11,519 bases of DNA. Origin: JAEUNJ01 sp052035955. GTDB taxonomy: Bacteria; Pseudomonadota; Gammaproteobacteria; Burkholderiales; Rhodocyclaceae. Below the pieces are notes generated by a model. That model was not told where the DNA came from and did not search any database. It saw only the letters and a program-made list of their open reading frames with translations. A program made the translations under genes and the position numbers. Every line of letters starts with the position of its first letter. Position 1 is the stretch's first letter. Below are positions 1-7,412 of this stretch, piece after piece. Location of the stretch: NCBI GenBank assembly GCA_052035955.1, contig JBPOHD010000095.1, forward strand, positions 1-11,519. The letters are read 5' to 3'.

Positions 1-1098
1 CTCGTGGTGGATATCGGCGGCGGCTCCACCGAATTCATCATCGGCCGCAACATCCGTCCGCTGCGCCTGGAATCCCTCTACATGGGCTGCGTCAGCTATA
101 CGCTGCGCTTCTTCCCTGGCGGGCGGGTAGACAAGCGTGCCATGAAGGAAGCGGAACTGGCCGCCCGGGCCGAACTGCAGACCATCGTGCAGGGCTTTCG
201 GGAAACAGGCTGGGAGGAGGCGGTGGGTTCCTCCGGAACCGCCAAGGCCATCGTGGACCTGCTCGAGATGAACGGCCTCTCGGAAGGCGGCATCACCCGC
301 GAGGGACTCGACAGGCTGCGCCAGCTGCTCGTCCGGTCGGGGGATGTCAATCGTCTGGTCCTCGAGGGCCTGCGGCCGGACCGGGTCCCCGTGCTCCCCG
401 GCGGCTTGGCCATCATGTCCGCGGTATTCAAGGAGTTCGGCCTCGAGCGCATGACCTTCTCCGAGGGCGCCCTTCGACTGGGCGTGCTCTACGACCTGCT
501 CGGCCGCTACCACCACGACGACCTGCGGGAAGCGACGGTCGGCATCACCATGGAGCGCTACGAGGTGGACCGGCAGCAGGCCGCCCGGGTCACCCAGACC
601 GCCCTCGACCTGTTCCTCCAGCTGGCGCCGGAAGCGAACGACATCGAGCATCCGGACCGGCAATGCCTGGTCTGGTCGGGGCGGCTGCACGAAATCGGCA
701 TCTCCATCGCCCATTCGAGCTACCACAAGCACAGCGCCTACATCCTGGCCAATGCCGACATGCCGGGTTTCTCCAAGCGCGACCAGGGGCGCATGGCCCG
801 CATCGTCCTCGCCCATCGGGGCAAGCTTGAACGGGTCTCGCCCATGACCCGGGAGGCGCGGGACTGGCAGCTCATCTTCTGCCTGCGCCTTGCGGCCCTG
901 GTGCATCGGGCCCGCGACGATGGACCCCGCCCGGCCATACAGGTCGATGTCGGCGAGAAGGGCTTCCAGATCACCGTCGACCAGGAATGGCTGTCCGCCG
1001 CGCCCCTTTCGGCCGCCGCCCTGGAAGAGGAGAGCAAGCAATGGGAGGCCCTGGGGACAGGCTTCCGCGTCCGACGCCTCAAGTCGGCAAAGTTATAA
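1..1098 (+). CDS. ppx: Exopolyphosphatase Ppx, 3' part (5' end outside window)
   Basis: Ppx removes terminal phosphates from long-chain inorganic polyphosphate in the cytoplasm. The frame is open from base 1, so the visible 365 residues lack roughly the first 130-140 of a ~500-residue protein. The first residues carry the sugar-kinase/actin-fold phosphate-binding motif DIGGGSTEF. They are followed by MGCVS and FFPGG, both of which I recall from E. coli Ppx. The FSEGALRLGVLYDLLGR segment ends the Ppx/GppA catalytic domain. The C-terminal part is the HD-like domain, with LHEIGISIAHSSYHKHSAYI and then MARIVLAHRGK. The FFPGG and HSAYILxNxDxPGF stretches favour Ppx over the related pppGpp hydrolase GppA, but I cannot fully separate the two without alignment. 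The stop codon lies inside the -10 box of the next operon. Confidence 0.93.
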   Translation, partial: LVVDIGGGSTEFIIGRNIRPLRLESLYMGCVSYTLRFFPGGRVDKRAMKEAELAARAELQTIVQGFRETGWEEAVGSSGTAKAIVDLLEMNGLSEGGITREGLDRLRQLLVRSGDVNRLVLEGLRPDRVPVLPGGLAIMSAVFKEFGLERMTFSEGALRLGVLYDLLGRYHHDDLREATVGITMERYEVDRQQAARVTQTALDLFLQLAPEANDIEHPDRQCLVWSGRLHEIGISIAHSSYHKHSAYILANADMPGFSKRDQGRMARIVLAHRGKLERVSPMTREARDWQLIFCLRLAALVHRARDDGPRPAIQVDVGEKGFQITVDQEWLSAAPLSAAALEEESKQWEALGTGFRVRRLKSAKL

Positions 1099-1099
1099 T
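1071..1099 (+). promoter_or_regulatory. Putative sigma-70 promoter of the Mla-type operon
   Basis: A perfect -10 hexamer TATAAT lies at 1094-1099. A partial -35 (CCGACG, 3 of 6 matches to TTGACA) lies at 1071-1076, with a 17-bp spacer. The ppx stop codon TAA (1096-1098) is part of the -10 box. Initiation about 7 bp downstream, near 1106, would give a leader of only about 20 nt before the ATG at 1126. That leader has no visible Shine-Dalgarno sequence. The hexamer stands out in such GC-rich DNA, but the promoter assignment is an inference. Confidence 0.55.
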
Positions 1100-1125
1100 C
1101 GCGGGCCACCCTCCCGCCGCCGCCC

Positions 1126-2250
1126 ATGACCGAAGCCCGCATCACCGTCACCGAGATCGACGCCGGCGGGCGCAACGCCAATCTTTCGGGGCCCTGGACC
1201 TTGTCGGCCCTGGCACGGTCTCCGGATACGCTGCATGCCCAACTGGCCGAACTGGCCACGCAGCCCGACGTGAGCTGGGATTGCACGGCCATCGAGGCCC
1301 TGGACAGTGCCGGCGCCATGACCCTCTGGCGTACCTGGGCCAGGGAAATGCCCCAACTGCTGCTGGCCCGGCCGGAACACCTGCACATCCTCGAAAGAAT
1401 TGCCGCCGCGGATCGGGAGCCGCCGGCCGTCATTCCGCCGGCATCTCCCTTCGAGTGGGTCATTCGCGTGGGTGCCGCCGCCTTGGGGTTGTGGCGCCAC
1501 CTGGTCGATTTCGTCGCCCTGATCGGCGGCGTGCTCCTCTGTGCCGCCCATGTCTTCAGGGTGAGGGCCGATTTTCCCAGGCGCGAGATGACGGCGAACC
1601 TGTACAAGGCGGGCGTGATGGCCATGCCGGTATCCGCCCTGGTCGGCTTCCTGATCGGCATCGTCCTCTCCTACCTGTCGTCGTTGCAGCTCAAGCAGTT
1701 CGGCGCCGACGTCTTCATCGTCAACATCCTCGGCATGGGCATCATCCGGGAACTGGGGCCGGTGCTGGTCGCCGTCCTCGTGGCCGGCCGGTCCGGATCG
1801 GCCATGACCGCCCAGCTGGGCGTCATGCGGGTCACGGAGGAGATCGATGCCTTGTCCACCATGGGCATCTCCCGCAACCTGCGCCTCATCTTTCCCAAGG
1901 TCGCCGGACTGTCGGTCGCCATGCCCCTCCTGGTGCTCTGGACCACGGCCATCGCCCTCGCGGGGGGCATGGTGGCGGCCCAGTTCCAGCTCGACATCGG
2001 CTACGGATTCTTCATCCAGTCCCTGCCCAAGGCCGTTCCCGCGTCCAACCTGGTCATCGGGCTTTGCAAGGGCGTCGCCTTCGGGATCATCATCGCCCTC
2101 GTCGCGTGCCATTTCGGCCTGCGCGTGCGGCCGAACACCGAGAGCCTGTCGGCCAACACCACCGCATCGGTCGTCACCGCCATCACCATGGTGATCCTCG
2201 TGGATGCCGTCTTCGCCATCGCCACGCGGGACATCGGCCTCCCGATCTGA
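1126..2250 (+). CDS. mlaE: MlaB-MlaE fusion: STAS domain plus MCE-type ABC permease
   Basis: This is the inner-membrane permease of an MCE/Mla-type ABC transporter that moves phospholipid or other lipids between the inner membrane and the periplasm. In 374 residues it carries an N-terminal STAS-like domain (about 5-95, with ALDSAG at 58-63, the position of the regulatory serine in STAS proteins) fused to an MlaE domain (about 120-374). Family hallmarks are RELGPVL (208-214), AGRSGS (220-225) and EEIDAL (238-243). Several hydrophobic segments follow, ending in one at about 345-366. In E. coli MlaB is a separate protein, so the fusion combines two subunits. No Shine-Dalgarno sequence is seen before the ATG. 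It is the first gene of the operon, 10 nt upstream of the ATPase gene. Confidence 0.93.
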   Translation: MTEARITVTEIDAGGRNANLSGPWTLSALARSPDTLHAQLAELATQPDVSWDCTAIEALDSAGAMTLWRTWAREMPQLLLARPEHLHILERIAAADREPPAVIPPASPFEWVIRVGAAALGLWRHLVDFVALIGGVLLCAAHVFRVRADFPRREMTANLYKAGVMAMPVSALVGFLIGIVLSYLSSLQLKQFGADVFIVNILGMGIIRELGPVLVAVLVAGRSGSAMTAQLGVMRVTEEIDALSTMGISRNLRLIFPKVAGLSVAMPLLVLWTTAIALAGGMVAAQFQLDIGYGFFIQSLPKAVPASNLVIGLCKGVAFGIIIALVACHFGLRVRPNTESLSANTTASVVTAITMVILVDAVFAIATRDIGLPI

Positions 2251-2260
2251 ACGCGCGCCC

Positions 2261-3037
2261 ATGACCACGCCCACCATCGCGATCGAGGATCTCCACACCC
2301 GGTTCGGGGAGGTCTGGATCCACAAGGGGGTGAACCTGGAGATCGAGCGCGGTGAGATGGTGGCCCTGGTGGGGGGGTCGGGCAGCGGCAAGACCACGCT
2401 GCTGCGGCAGATGATCGGCCTCCTGTCCCCCACCAAGGGATCCATACGCCTGTTCGGCGAGCCCCTTTTCGGCGGCAGTCCGGAGCGGGAACGGGCCCTG
2501 CGCCGGCGTTTCGGGGTGCTGTTCCAGCAGGGGGCCCTGTTTTCCGCCTTCAACGTCTTCGACAACATCGCCTTTCCGCTGCGGGAACTGAAGCGTTTCG
2601 ACGAATCGCTGATTCGCGACCTGGTGCTGCTCAAGCTTGCCATGGTCGAACTGCTGCCGCGCCATGGAGACCTGATGCCGGCCGAGCTTTCCGGCGGCAT
2701 GATCAAGCGCGTCGCCCTCGCGCGGGCCCTGGCCCTGGAGCCGGAATTATTGCTCCTCGACGAGCCGACCGCGGGGCTGGACCCCGACCGTTCCGACAGC
2801 TTCGTGCGGCTGGTCCGCACCCTTGGCGACGAACTCGGACTGACCGTCGTCCTCGTCACCCACGATCTCGACACCCTGGCGGCCCTGGTCACCAAGGTGG
2901 CCGTGCTGGCCGAGCAGCGGATACTGGCCTACGATTCCGTCGAGGCCATAATCGGCATCGACCATCCCTTCATCCGCAACTTCTTCCTTTCGGACCGCAG
3001 CGCCAGGGCGCTGCAACACGTCCGTCCGCGTCCCTAG
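2261..3037 (+). CDS. mlaF: MlaF-like ABC transporter ATPase
   Basis: This is the cytoplasmic ATPase that drives the MlaE permease. In 258 residues all ABC motifs are intact: Walker A GGSGSGKTT (38-46), Q-loop glutamines at 89-90, signature LSGGM (143-147), Walker B LLLLDEP (163-169), D-loop GLD (172-174) and switch histidine H201. LSGGM followed by KRVALARA is the form seen in MlaF-type proteins. I start at the ATG at 2261, just past the permease stop. The frame is open upstream to an ATG at 2204, but that would overlap the permease gene, and homologues begin near the IxIEDL strand. There is no clear ribosome binding site, so translation probably depends on coupling to the gene 10 nt upstream. 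Confidence 0.94.
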   Translation: MTTPTIAIEDLHTRFGEVWIHKGVNLEIERGEMVALVGGSGSGKTTLLRQMIGLLSPTKGSIRLFGEPLFGGSPERERALRRRFGVLFQQGALFSAFNVFDNIAFPLRELKRFDESLIRDLVLLKLAMVELLPRHGDLMPAELSGGMIKRVALARALALEPELLLLDEPTAGLDPDRSDSFVRLVRTLGDELGLTVVLVTHDLDTLAALVTKVAVLAEQRILAYDSVEAIIGIDHPFIRNFFLSDRSARALQHVRPRP

Positions 3038-3058
3038 GCTTTCCTCCACAGGCCCCCC

Positions 3059-3997
3059 ATGGAAAATCGCGCCCACGCCCTCGCCGCCGGCATCTTCGTG
3101 CTGCTGTTGTGCATCGCCGCCGTCTTCTCGCTTTGGTATCTCGGCGGCAAGCGGGAACTGACCGACACCTACCTGCTGGAGACCAGGAAGAACGTGACCG
3201 GCCTCAACCTCGAGGCCCAGGTCCGTTACCGCGGCATACGGGCGGGCAAGGTCGAGGCCATCGAGCCCGACGAGATGGATCCCCGCATCATTCTGGTCAG
3301 GATCAGCGTCGCCTCCCAGTTCCGCCTCACCAGGACCACTACCGCGCAACTCGGCTACCAGGGCATCACCGGGCTGGCCTTCATCAATCTCGAGGACGAC
3401 ACCCCTTCCGCCACTCCCCTGGAGGAAAAGGACGGCCAGCCGCCGCGCATCGCGCTGCGGCCCACCCTGCTCGACACCCTGAGCGACAAGGCGGGCGACA
3501 TCGTGACCCAGGTCGCCGAGGTCGCGGCGCGCCTGAACAAGCTGATGGACGACAAGAACACGCAAAACTTCGCCCGCACCATGGAAAACGTAGCCGTCGC
3601 CTCGGAGGGCCTGCAACAGGTCCCGCAACTGGTGGCCTCCATGCGGGCCGTGCTCTCGGAGGCCAACCTCAAGCGACTGGCCGGCATCCTTGCCCACCTG
3701 GAGAAGACGGCCGGCGAGGCGGCCCCCCTGACCGTGGAAATGCGCGAGATGGTCAAGTCCATGAATGCCCTGGCCCGCAAGGTGGACCACCTCGCCGATA
3801 CCACGGGCACGGAACTGGCTGGGACCACCCTGCCGCGGGCCAATGTCCTGCTCCAGGAGCTGACCGAGAACTCCCGCCAGTTGGGGCGTCTGCTGGAGAG
3901 CCTGGACGAGAATCCCCAGTCCCTGGTGTTCGGCCGCAACAGTCCCGTCCCCGGTCCCGGGGAAGCCGGTTTCCTTCCTCCTCCCGCCCGTCCCTGA
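3059..3997 (+). CDS. mlaD: MlaD-like MCE domain protein with long helical C-terminus
   Basis: This is the periplasmic substrate-binding MCE subunit, anchored in the inner membrane. A single N-terminal membrane segment (about 9-28) precedes one MCE domain (about 39-115). The domain contains GLNLEAQVRYRGIRAGKV and the hydrophobic loop region GITGLAFINLE. The remaining ~190 residues are mostly predicted helix, rich in alanine and leucine heptad-like stretches (about 140-285). They end in NPQSLVFGR and a proline-rich tail. At 312 residues it is much longer than E. coli MlaD (about 180). The extra helical region resembles tube-forming MCE proteins more than the short MlaD ring. A weak AGG lies 6 nt before the ATG. 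It is co-transcribed with the ATPase gene (21-nt gap). Confidence 0.92.
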   Translation: MENRAHALAAGIFVLLLCIAAVFSLWYLGGKRELTDTYLLETRKNVTGLNLEAQVRYRGIRAGKVEAIEPDEMDPRIILVRISVASQFRLTRTTTAQLGYQGITGLAFINLEDDTPSATPLEEKDGQPPRIALRPTLLDTLSDKAGDIVTQVAEVAARLNKLMDDKNTQNFARTMENVAVASEGLQQVPQLVASMRAVLSEANLKRLAGILAHLEKTAGEAAPLTVEMREMVKSMNALARKVDHLADTTGTELAGTTLPRANVLLQELTENSRQLGRLLESLDENPQSLVFGRNSPVPGPGEAGFLPPPARP

Positions 3998-4006
3998 GAG
4001 CCTGCC

Positions 4007-4618
4007 ATGTCCCCTTCGACGATACGAATCTGCCTCCTCCTGCCGGCCGTCGTCCTCGCCGCCTGCGCCGGCGGTCCGGGCAAGGAGCCGGCCCGCTTCG
4101 ACCTCGGCGCTGCCGCCGGCGATTGGCGTTCGCCGGGCTTCGTGCTGCGCACCGTCGAGGTCCAGGGGCCGTCCTGGCTCGGTACTCCGGCGATCCAGTA
4201 CCGGCTGGCCTATGCCGAAGGCACGCGGCGCCAGGCCTATGCCGAGAGCCGCTGGATCGCGCCGCCGACGGAACTCCTCGAGCAGGCCCTCAAGGCGCGC
4301 GTCGCGGCGACCGAGTCGTCACGCACCGACGCGGGTTGTCGCCTGCGTGTGGACCTGGACGAGTTCATCCAGCGCTTCGACACCCCCACGGACAGCCGCC
4401 TGGTGGTGGAGGCAAGGGCGACCCTGCTGGCCGCCCGTGGCGACAGCCTGCTCGGCCGACGGGCGTTTGCCGTCGCCCAGCCGGCACCCACGCCCGACGC
4501 CCGCGGCGCGGCCGCCGCCGCGGCGGCGGCCGTCCAGGCCGTCACCCGTGACCTCAACGGCTGGCTGGCCGTCCTGGCCCGGGAAACCCCGGTGATCATC
4601 GAACGCTGCCGGGCTTGA
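4007..4618 (+). CDS. ABC-type transport auxiliary lipoprotein (PqiC-like)
   Basis: This is a probable outer-membrane-facing lipoprotein partner of the MCE transporter. The 203-residue product has a signal peptide with lipobox LAAC, which makes Cys20 the lipidated residue. Asp is absent at +2 (Ala21), consistent with sorting to the outer membrane. The mature part fits the ABC-transport auxiliary (PqiC/DUF330-type) family, with SRWIAPPTELLEQAL at about 81-95 and CRLRVDLDEFIQRF at about 111-124. An eight-alanine run (168-175) lies in the predicted C-terminal helix. The gene begins 9 nt after the MCE gene stop, with GAGAG 6 nt before the ATG. Its TGA lies in the loop of a 9-bp hairpin. Confidence 0.88.
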   Translation: MSPSTIRICLLLPAVVLAACAGGPGKEPARFDLGAAAGDWRSPGFVLRTVEVQGPSWLGTPAIQYRLAYAEGTRRQAYAESRWIAPPTELLEQALKARVAATESSRTDAGCRLRVDLDEFIQRFDTPTDSRLVVEARATLLAARGDSLLGRRAFAVAQPAPTPDARGAAAAAAAAVQAVTRDLNGWLAVLARETPVIIERCRA

Positions 4619-4627
4619 GCCCGGCAG
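4606..4627 (+). terminator. Perfect 9-bp hairpin with stop codon in loop, possible terminator
   Basis: CTGCCGGGC (4606-4614) and GCCCGGCAG (4619-4627) are perfect inverted repeats around a TTGA loop that contains the lipoprotein gene's TGA. No T-run follows, so it is not a textbook intrinsic terminator. It could end or attenuate the Mla-type transcript, protect its 3' end from exonucleases, or do nothing specific. The following gene has its own strong ribosome binding site. Confidence 0.5.
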
Positions 4628-4660
4628 TCGGAACACCCCGCCGCGGAACAGGAGAAGACG

Positions 4661-6298
4661 ATGAGCAACCCCTACCAGATCGGACTGGAGAAGAACCCCG
4701 CCAACTACGTCCCGCTGACGCCCCTGAGCTTCCTCGAGCGGTCGGCCTACGTATACCCTCAAAGGATCTCCCTGATCCACGGCAAGCGCCGCTACACCTG
4801 GAAGGACACCTACGCGCGCTGCCGGCGGCTCGCCTCGGCCCTGGAGGCCAAGGGGGTCGGCGCCGGCGACACCGTTGCGGTGATGCTCAACAACACCCCG
4901 GAAATGTACGAGGCGAGCTTCGGCGTGCCCATGGCCGGGGCGGTGGTCAACACCCTGAACACCCGACTCGATGCGGAAAGCATCGCCTTCATGCTGGACC
5001 ACGGCGAGGCGAGGATCCTGATCACCGACCGGGAATACTCGCCGACCGTGCGCAAGGCCCTGGAGCTGGTCAAGCGCGAACTGGTGGTGATCGACGTGGA
5101 CGACCCGGAATACACGGGCCAGGGGGAGCGGGTCGGCACCATCGAGTACGAAGATTTCCTGGCCGGCGGCGATCCGGCCCATCCCTGGCAGGGGCCGGCC
5201 GACGAATGGGACGCCATTTCGCTGAACTACACCTCCGGCACCACGGGCAACCCGAAGGGCGTCGTCTACCACCACCGCGGTGCCTACCTCAATGCCCTCT
5301 CCAACATCGTCTCCTGGGGCATGCCGCCCCATGCCGTCTACCTGTGGACCCTGCCCATGTTCCACTGCAACGGCTGGTGCTTTCCGTGGACCATGGCCGC
5401 CAACGCGGGCACCAACGTCTGCCTGCGTCGCGTCGATCCGCGGCTGATCCTGGAGCAGATCCGCGAGCACCGGGTCACCCACTACTGCGGCGCGCCCATC
5501 GTGCATAGCATGATCGTCAATGCGCCGGAGGAGTGGCGGCGGGGCATCGACCACAAGGTCAATGCCCTGGTCGCCGCGGCGCCGCCGCCGGCCGCCGTCA
5601 TCGAGGGCATGGAGAAGATCGGCTTCTCCATCACCCACGTCTACGGGCTCACCGAGACCTACGGCCCGGCCTCGGTCTGCGCCAAGCAGACGGAATGGAA
5701 CGAGCTGCCGCTGGATGAGCAGGTGCGCCTGAACGGCCGCCAGGGCGTCCGCTACCACTGCCAGGAGGGTGTCACGGTCATGAATTCCGAGACCATGGAG
5801 CCCGTGCCCTGGGACGGCGAGACCATGGGCGAGATCATGTTCCGCGGCAACATCGTCATGAAGGGCTACCTGAAGAATCCCAAGGCCACCGAGGAATCCT
5901 TCCGCGGCGGCTGGTACCACACCGGCGACCTGGCCGTCATGCACCCCGACGGCTACGTGAAGATCAAGGACAGGTCGAAGGACGTGATCATCTCCGGCGG
6001 CGAGAACATCTCCAGCGTCGAGGTGGAGGACGTCCTCTACCGGCATCCCGCCGTGATGGCGGCCGCCGTCGTCGCCACCCCGGACCCCAAGTGGGGCGAG
6101 GTCCCCTGCGCCTTCATCGAACTGAAGGAGGGCGCGATCCTCACCGAGGAGGAACTGCGCGCCTTCTGCCGCGAGCGCCTGGCCGGCTTCAAGATGCCCA
6201 AGCGCTTCATCTTCCAGACAGTGCCCAAGACTTCCACCGGCAAGATCCAGAAGTACGTGCTGCGCGAGCAGGCGAAGTCCGCGAACGCCATCGAGTAG
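4661..6298 (+). CDS. AMP-forming acyl-CoA synthetase (AlkK/DmdB-like)
   Basis: This enzyme activates a carboxylic acid with ATP and CoA to give acyl-CoA, AMP and pyrophosphate in the cytoplasm. In 545 residues the ANL-superfamily motifs are complete: P-loop YTSGTTGNPKG (190-200), A5 motif YGLTETYGP (328-336), YHTGDL (419-424), hinge region DRSKDVIISGGENIS (437-451), and the C-terminal catalytic lysine K528 in PKTSTGK. The MFHCNGWCFPW stretch (233-243) is typical of the medium/long-chain AlkK group and of DmdB (methylmercaptopropionate-CoA ligase). The substrate cannot be told from sequence alone; a medium-chain fatty acid is my first guess. AGGAG (4650-4654) lies 6 nt before the ATG. No promoter was recognised in the 42-nt gap upstream, so it may be read from the Mla operon or from an unseen promoter. 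Confidence 0.93.
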   Translation: MSNPYQIGLEKNPANYVPLTPLSFLERSAYVYPQRISLIHGKRRYTWKDTYARCRRLASALEAKGVGAGDTVAVMLNNTPEMYEASFGVPMAGAVVNTLNTRLDAESIAFMLDHGEARILITDREYSPTVRKALELVKRELVVIDVDDPEYTGQGERVGTIEYEDFLAGGDPAHPWQGPADEWDAISLNYTSGTTGNPKGVVYHHRGAYLNALSNIVSWGMPPHAVYLWTLPMFHCNGWCFPWTMAANAGTNVCLRRVDPRLILEQIREHRVTHYCGAPIVHSMIVNAPEEWRRGIDHKVNALVAAAPPPAAVIEGMEKIGFSITHVYGLTETYGPASVCAKQTEWNELPLDEQVRLNGRQGVRYHCQEGVTVMNSETMEPVPWDGETMGEIMFRGNIVMKGYLKNPKATEESFRGGWYHTGDLAVMHPDGYVKIKDRSKDVIISGGENISSVEVEDVLYRHPAVMAAAVVATPDPKWGEVPCAFIELKEGAILTEEELRAFCRERLAGFKMPKRFIFQTVPKTSTGKIQKYVLREQAKSANAIE

Positions 6299-6316
6299 GC
6301 GAAGACGGAGGGGATT

Positions 6317-6337
6317 CGCGGGCGGACGGCGCCCGCG
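6317..6337. terminator. GC-rich hairpin in convergent spacer
   Basis: CGCGGGC (6317-6323) pairs with GCCCGCG (6331-6337) over a 7-nt loop, 18 nt after the acyl-CoA synthetase stop. There is no T-run. A role as transcription terminator for the plus-strand gene is likely from position only. Confidence 0.4.
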
Positions 6338-6391
6338 GGTCCTGTCATGGCGCCTGTCCGACCGGATCCAGGGCCGGCCGCAACGGATCGC

Positions 6392-6410
6392 CGGCGCCGG
6401 ACCGGCGCCG
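6392..6410. terminator. Second GC-rich hairpin in convergent spacer
   Basis: CGGCGCCG occurs twice (6392-6399 and 6403-6410), separated by GAC. The unit is self-complementary, so the repeats can form an 8-bp hairpin. It sits 6 bp beyond the end of the minus-strand LysR gene and could stop transcripts from either side. There is no T-run on either strand. Confidence 0.35.
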
Positions 6411-6416
6411 ATCGCG

Positions 6417-7331
6417 TTATCGGGGGGCCTTGTTCCCCGGCGCGAACAGCCCGCGTCGCGCATGCTCGCTGACCGCCCGCGCGGCGGGATGGGTCAGCCG
6501 CCGCTCGGCCGATATCAGGAAAAAGCGCTCGCGGATATCCTCCGTTTCGCCCAGGCGGACGACCTGGTAGTGGGCCGTGACGTCCGCCACGCTCGCCGCC
6601 GGCGTCGGAAAAATTCCGGCGCCGGCTTCGCCGAAGGCCTTCATCAGCGCGCTGTCGTCGAACTCCCCGACGATCCGCATCCGGATGCCCTGCCGGTCCA
6701 GCCAGCGCGGCAATGCGCCATGCAAGGCGCTGTCCTTGCCGGGCAACAACAGCGACTCGCCCTCCAGACTGGCCGGGAAGCCGCCTTGCAGTTTCCCGGC
6801 GAGCGCCGGCGATGCCATGAAGGCGACGGCTGATTCTCCCAGTGGGTGGCTGTAGCCCTTGATCTCGGTCCCGGGCGGCATTGGGCGATCGGCCAGAACC
6901 ATGTCGAGGCGATGGATCGCCATGTCCGCCAGGAGCCGTTCGAGCCGGTCTTCCTGGCAGACCAGCCGCACCGCCTCCGGCAGTTCCAGAACCGGCGCCA
7001 GCAATCGGTGGGCGACGAACTTCGGCACCACGTCGGCGATGCCGACGCGAAAGGTCACGAAGCGCTCCTCGCCCCCGTGGCGCAGGATGTCCTCCAGCTC
7101 CGCACCCGTCTGGAAGATCTCTTCCGCGTAGGACAAGGCCAGCTTGCCGGCCGGGGTGAGTTCCATGCGGCGCCCGGTACGCTTGAAAAGCGCCACGCCA
7201 ATCCGCTCCTCGAATGTTGATATCTGGCCGGACAGGGTCTGCGGGGCCAGATGCAGGCGCTCCGATGCCCGGATGATGCCGCCCTCGCGGGCAACGCTGA
7301 CGAAGTAATGCAGATGTTTGAAGTTCAGCAT
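6417..7331 (-). CDS. nhaR: NhaR-like LysR-family transcriptional regulator
   Basis: This is a DNA-binding regulator of 304 residues, the normal LysR length. The N-terminal winged helix-turn-helix (about 3-62) contains HYFVSVAREGGIIRASERL and the recognition-helix region APQTLSGQIS. The effector domain follows. From memory it aligns along its length with E. coli NhaR, the Na+-responsive activator of the nhaA antiporter gene: LFKRTGRRMELTPAG, VGIADVVPKFVAHRL, HRLDMVLADRP, LLLPGKDS and GEFDDSALMKAFG all have close counterparts there. CTCCT at 7339-7343 is an AGGAG ribosome binding site on the minus strand, 7 nt before the ATG. The gene is transcribed away from the hibernation/Alx operon, the usual geometry for a LysR regulator and its target. 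Whether it senses Na+ here is an inference. Confidence 0.88.
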   Translation of the reverse strand: MLNFKHLHYFVSVAREGGIIRASERLHLAPQTLSGQISTFEERIGVALFKRTGRRMELTPAGKLALSYAEEIFQTGAELEDILRHGGEERFVTFRVGIADVVPKFVAHRLLAPVLELPEAVRLVCQEDRLERLLADMAIHRLDMVLADRPMPPGTEIKGYSHPLGESAVAFMASPALAGKLQGGFPASLEGESLLLPGKDSALHGALPRWLDRQGIRMRIVGEFDDSALMKAFGEAGAGIFPTPAASVADVTAHYQVVRLGETEDIRERFFLISAERRLTHPAARAVSEHARRGLFAPGNKAPR

Positions 7332-7359
7332 GGCGCGGCTCCTTTATCCGAAAAATTCG

Positions 7360-7384
7360 AACAGACCGCTAATTATTATCTGTT
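7360..7384. promoter_or_regulatory. Inverted repeat, candidate LysR operator
   Basis: AACAGA (7360-7365) and TCTGTT (7379-7384) form a 6-bp inverted repeat with a 13-bp AT-rich spacer. CGAA-type sequence flanks both arms imperfectly (TTCG at 7356-7359, CGAA at 7390-7393). It covers the -10 of the LysR gene's promoter and touches the -35 of the divergent operon's promoter. This position suits autorepression plus activation of the operon. Assignment to this regulator is inferred. Confidence 0.45.
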
Positions 7385-7402
7385 TGTAACGAATAGTGTC
7401 GA
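7375..7402 (-). promoter_or_regulatory. Putative sigma-70 promoter of the nhaR-like gene
   Basis: Read on the minus strand, TCGACA (complement of 7397-7402, 5 of 6 to TTGACA) is followed after 16 bp by GATAAT (complement of 7375-7380, 5 of 6 to TATAAT). Initiation would fall near 7368, leaving a leader of about 36 nt that includes the AGGAG site. Confidence 0.6.
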
Positions 7403-7412
7403 TCCCCATAAT
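7384..7412 (+). promoter_or_regulatory. Putative sigma-70 promoter of the hibernation/Alx operon
   Basis: TTGTAA (7384-7389, 4 of 6) and CATAAT (7407-7412, 5 of 6) are separated by 17 bp. Initiation near 7419 gives a leader of about 25 nt. The element overlaps the divergent promoter on the other strand, so the two polymerases would compete. The weak -35 beside the inverted repeat suits an activator-dependent promoter. Confidence 0.5.

Noticed and set aside
2204..2260. A longer N-terminus for the MlaF-like ATPase starting at ATG 2204
   Set aside because: The added 19 residues (Ser/Pro/Arg-rich) overlap the permease coding sequence and do not resemble the family's N-terminus.
1093..2895. A 600-codon open frame on the minus strand opposite the permease and ATPase genes
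   Set aside because: It is antisense to genes with intact MlaE and ABC motifs, has low-complexity composition and no domain or ribosome binding site. It is a product of high GC content.
4510..4531. A 22-bp perfect palindrome of GCC/GGC repeats
   Set aside because: It is fully explained by GCC and GCG codons for the eight-alanine run in the lipoprotein, so it needs no regulatory explanation.
4319..6463. A 714-codon open frame on the minus strand opposite the lipoprotein and acyl-CoA synthetase genes
   Set aside because: It lies antisense to well-supported genes. Its translation is rich in Gly, Asp, His and Val with no recognisable domain, as expected from GC-rich codon mirroring.
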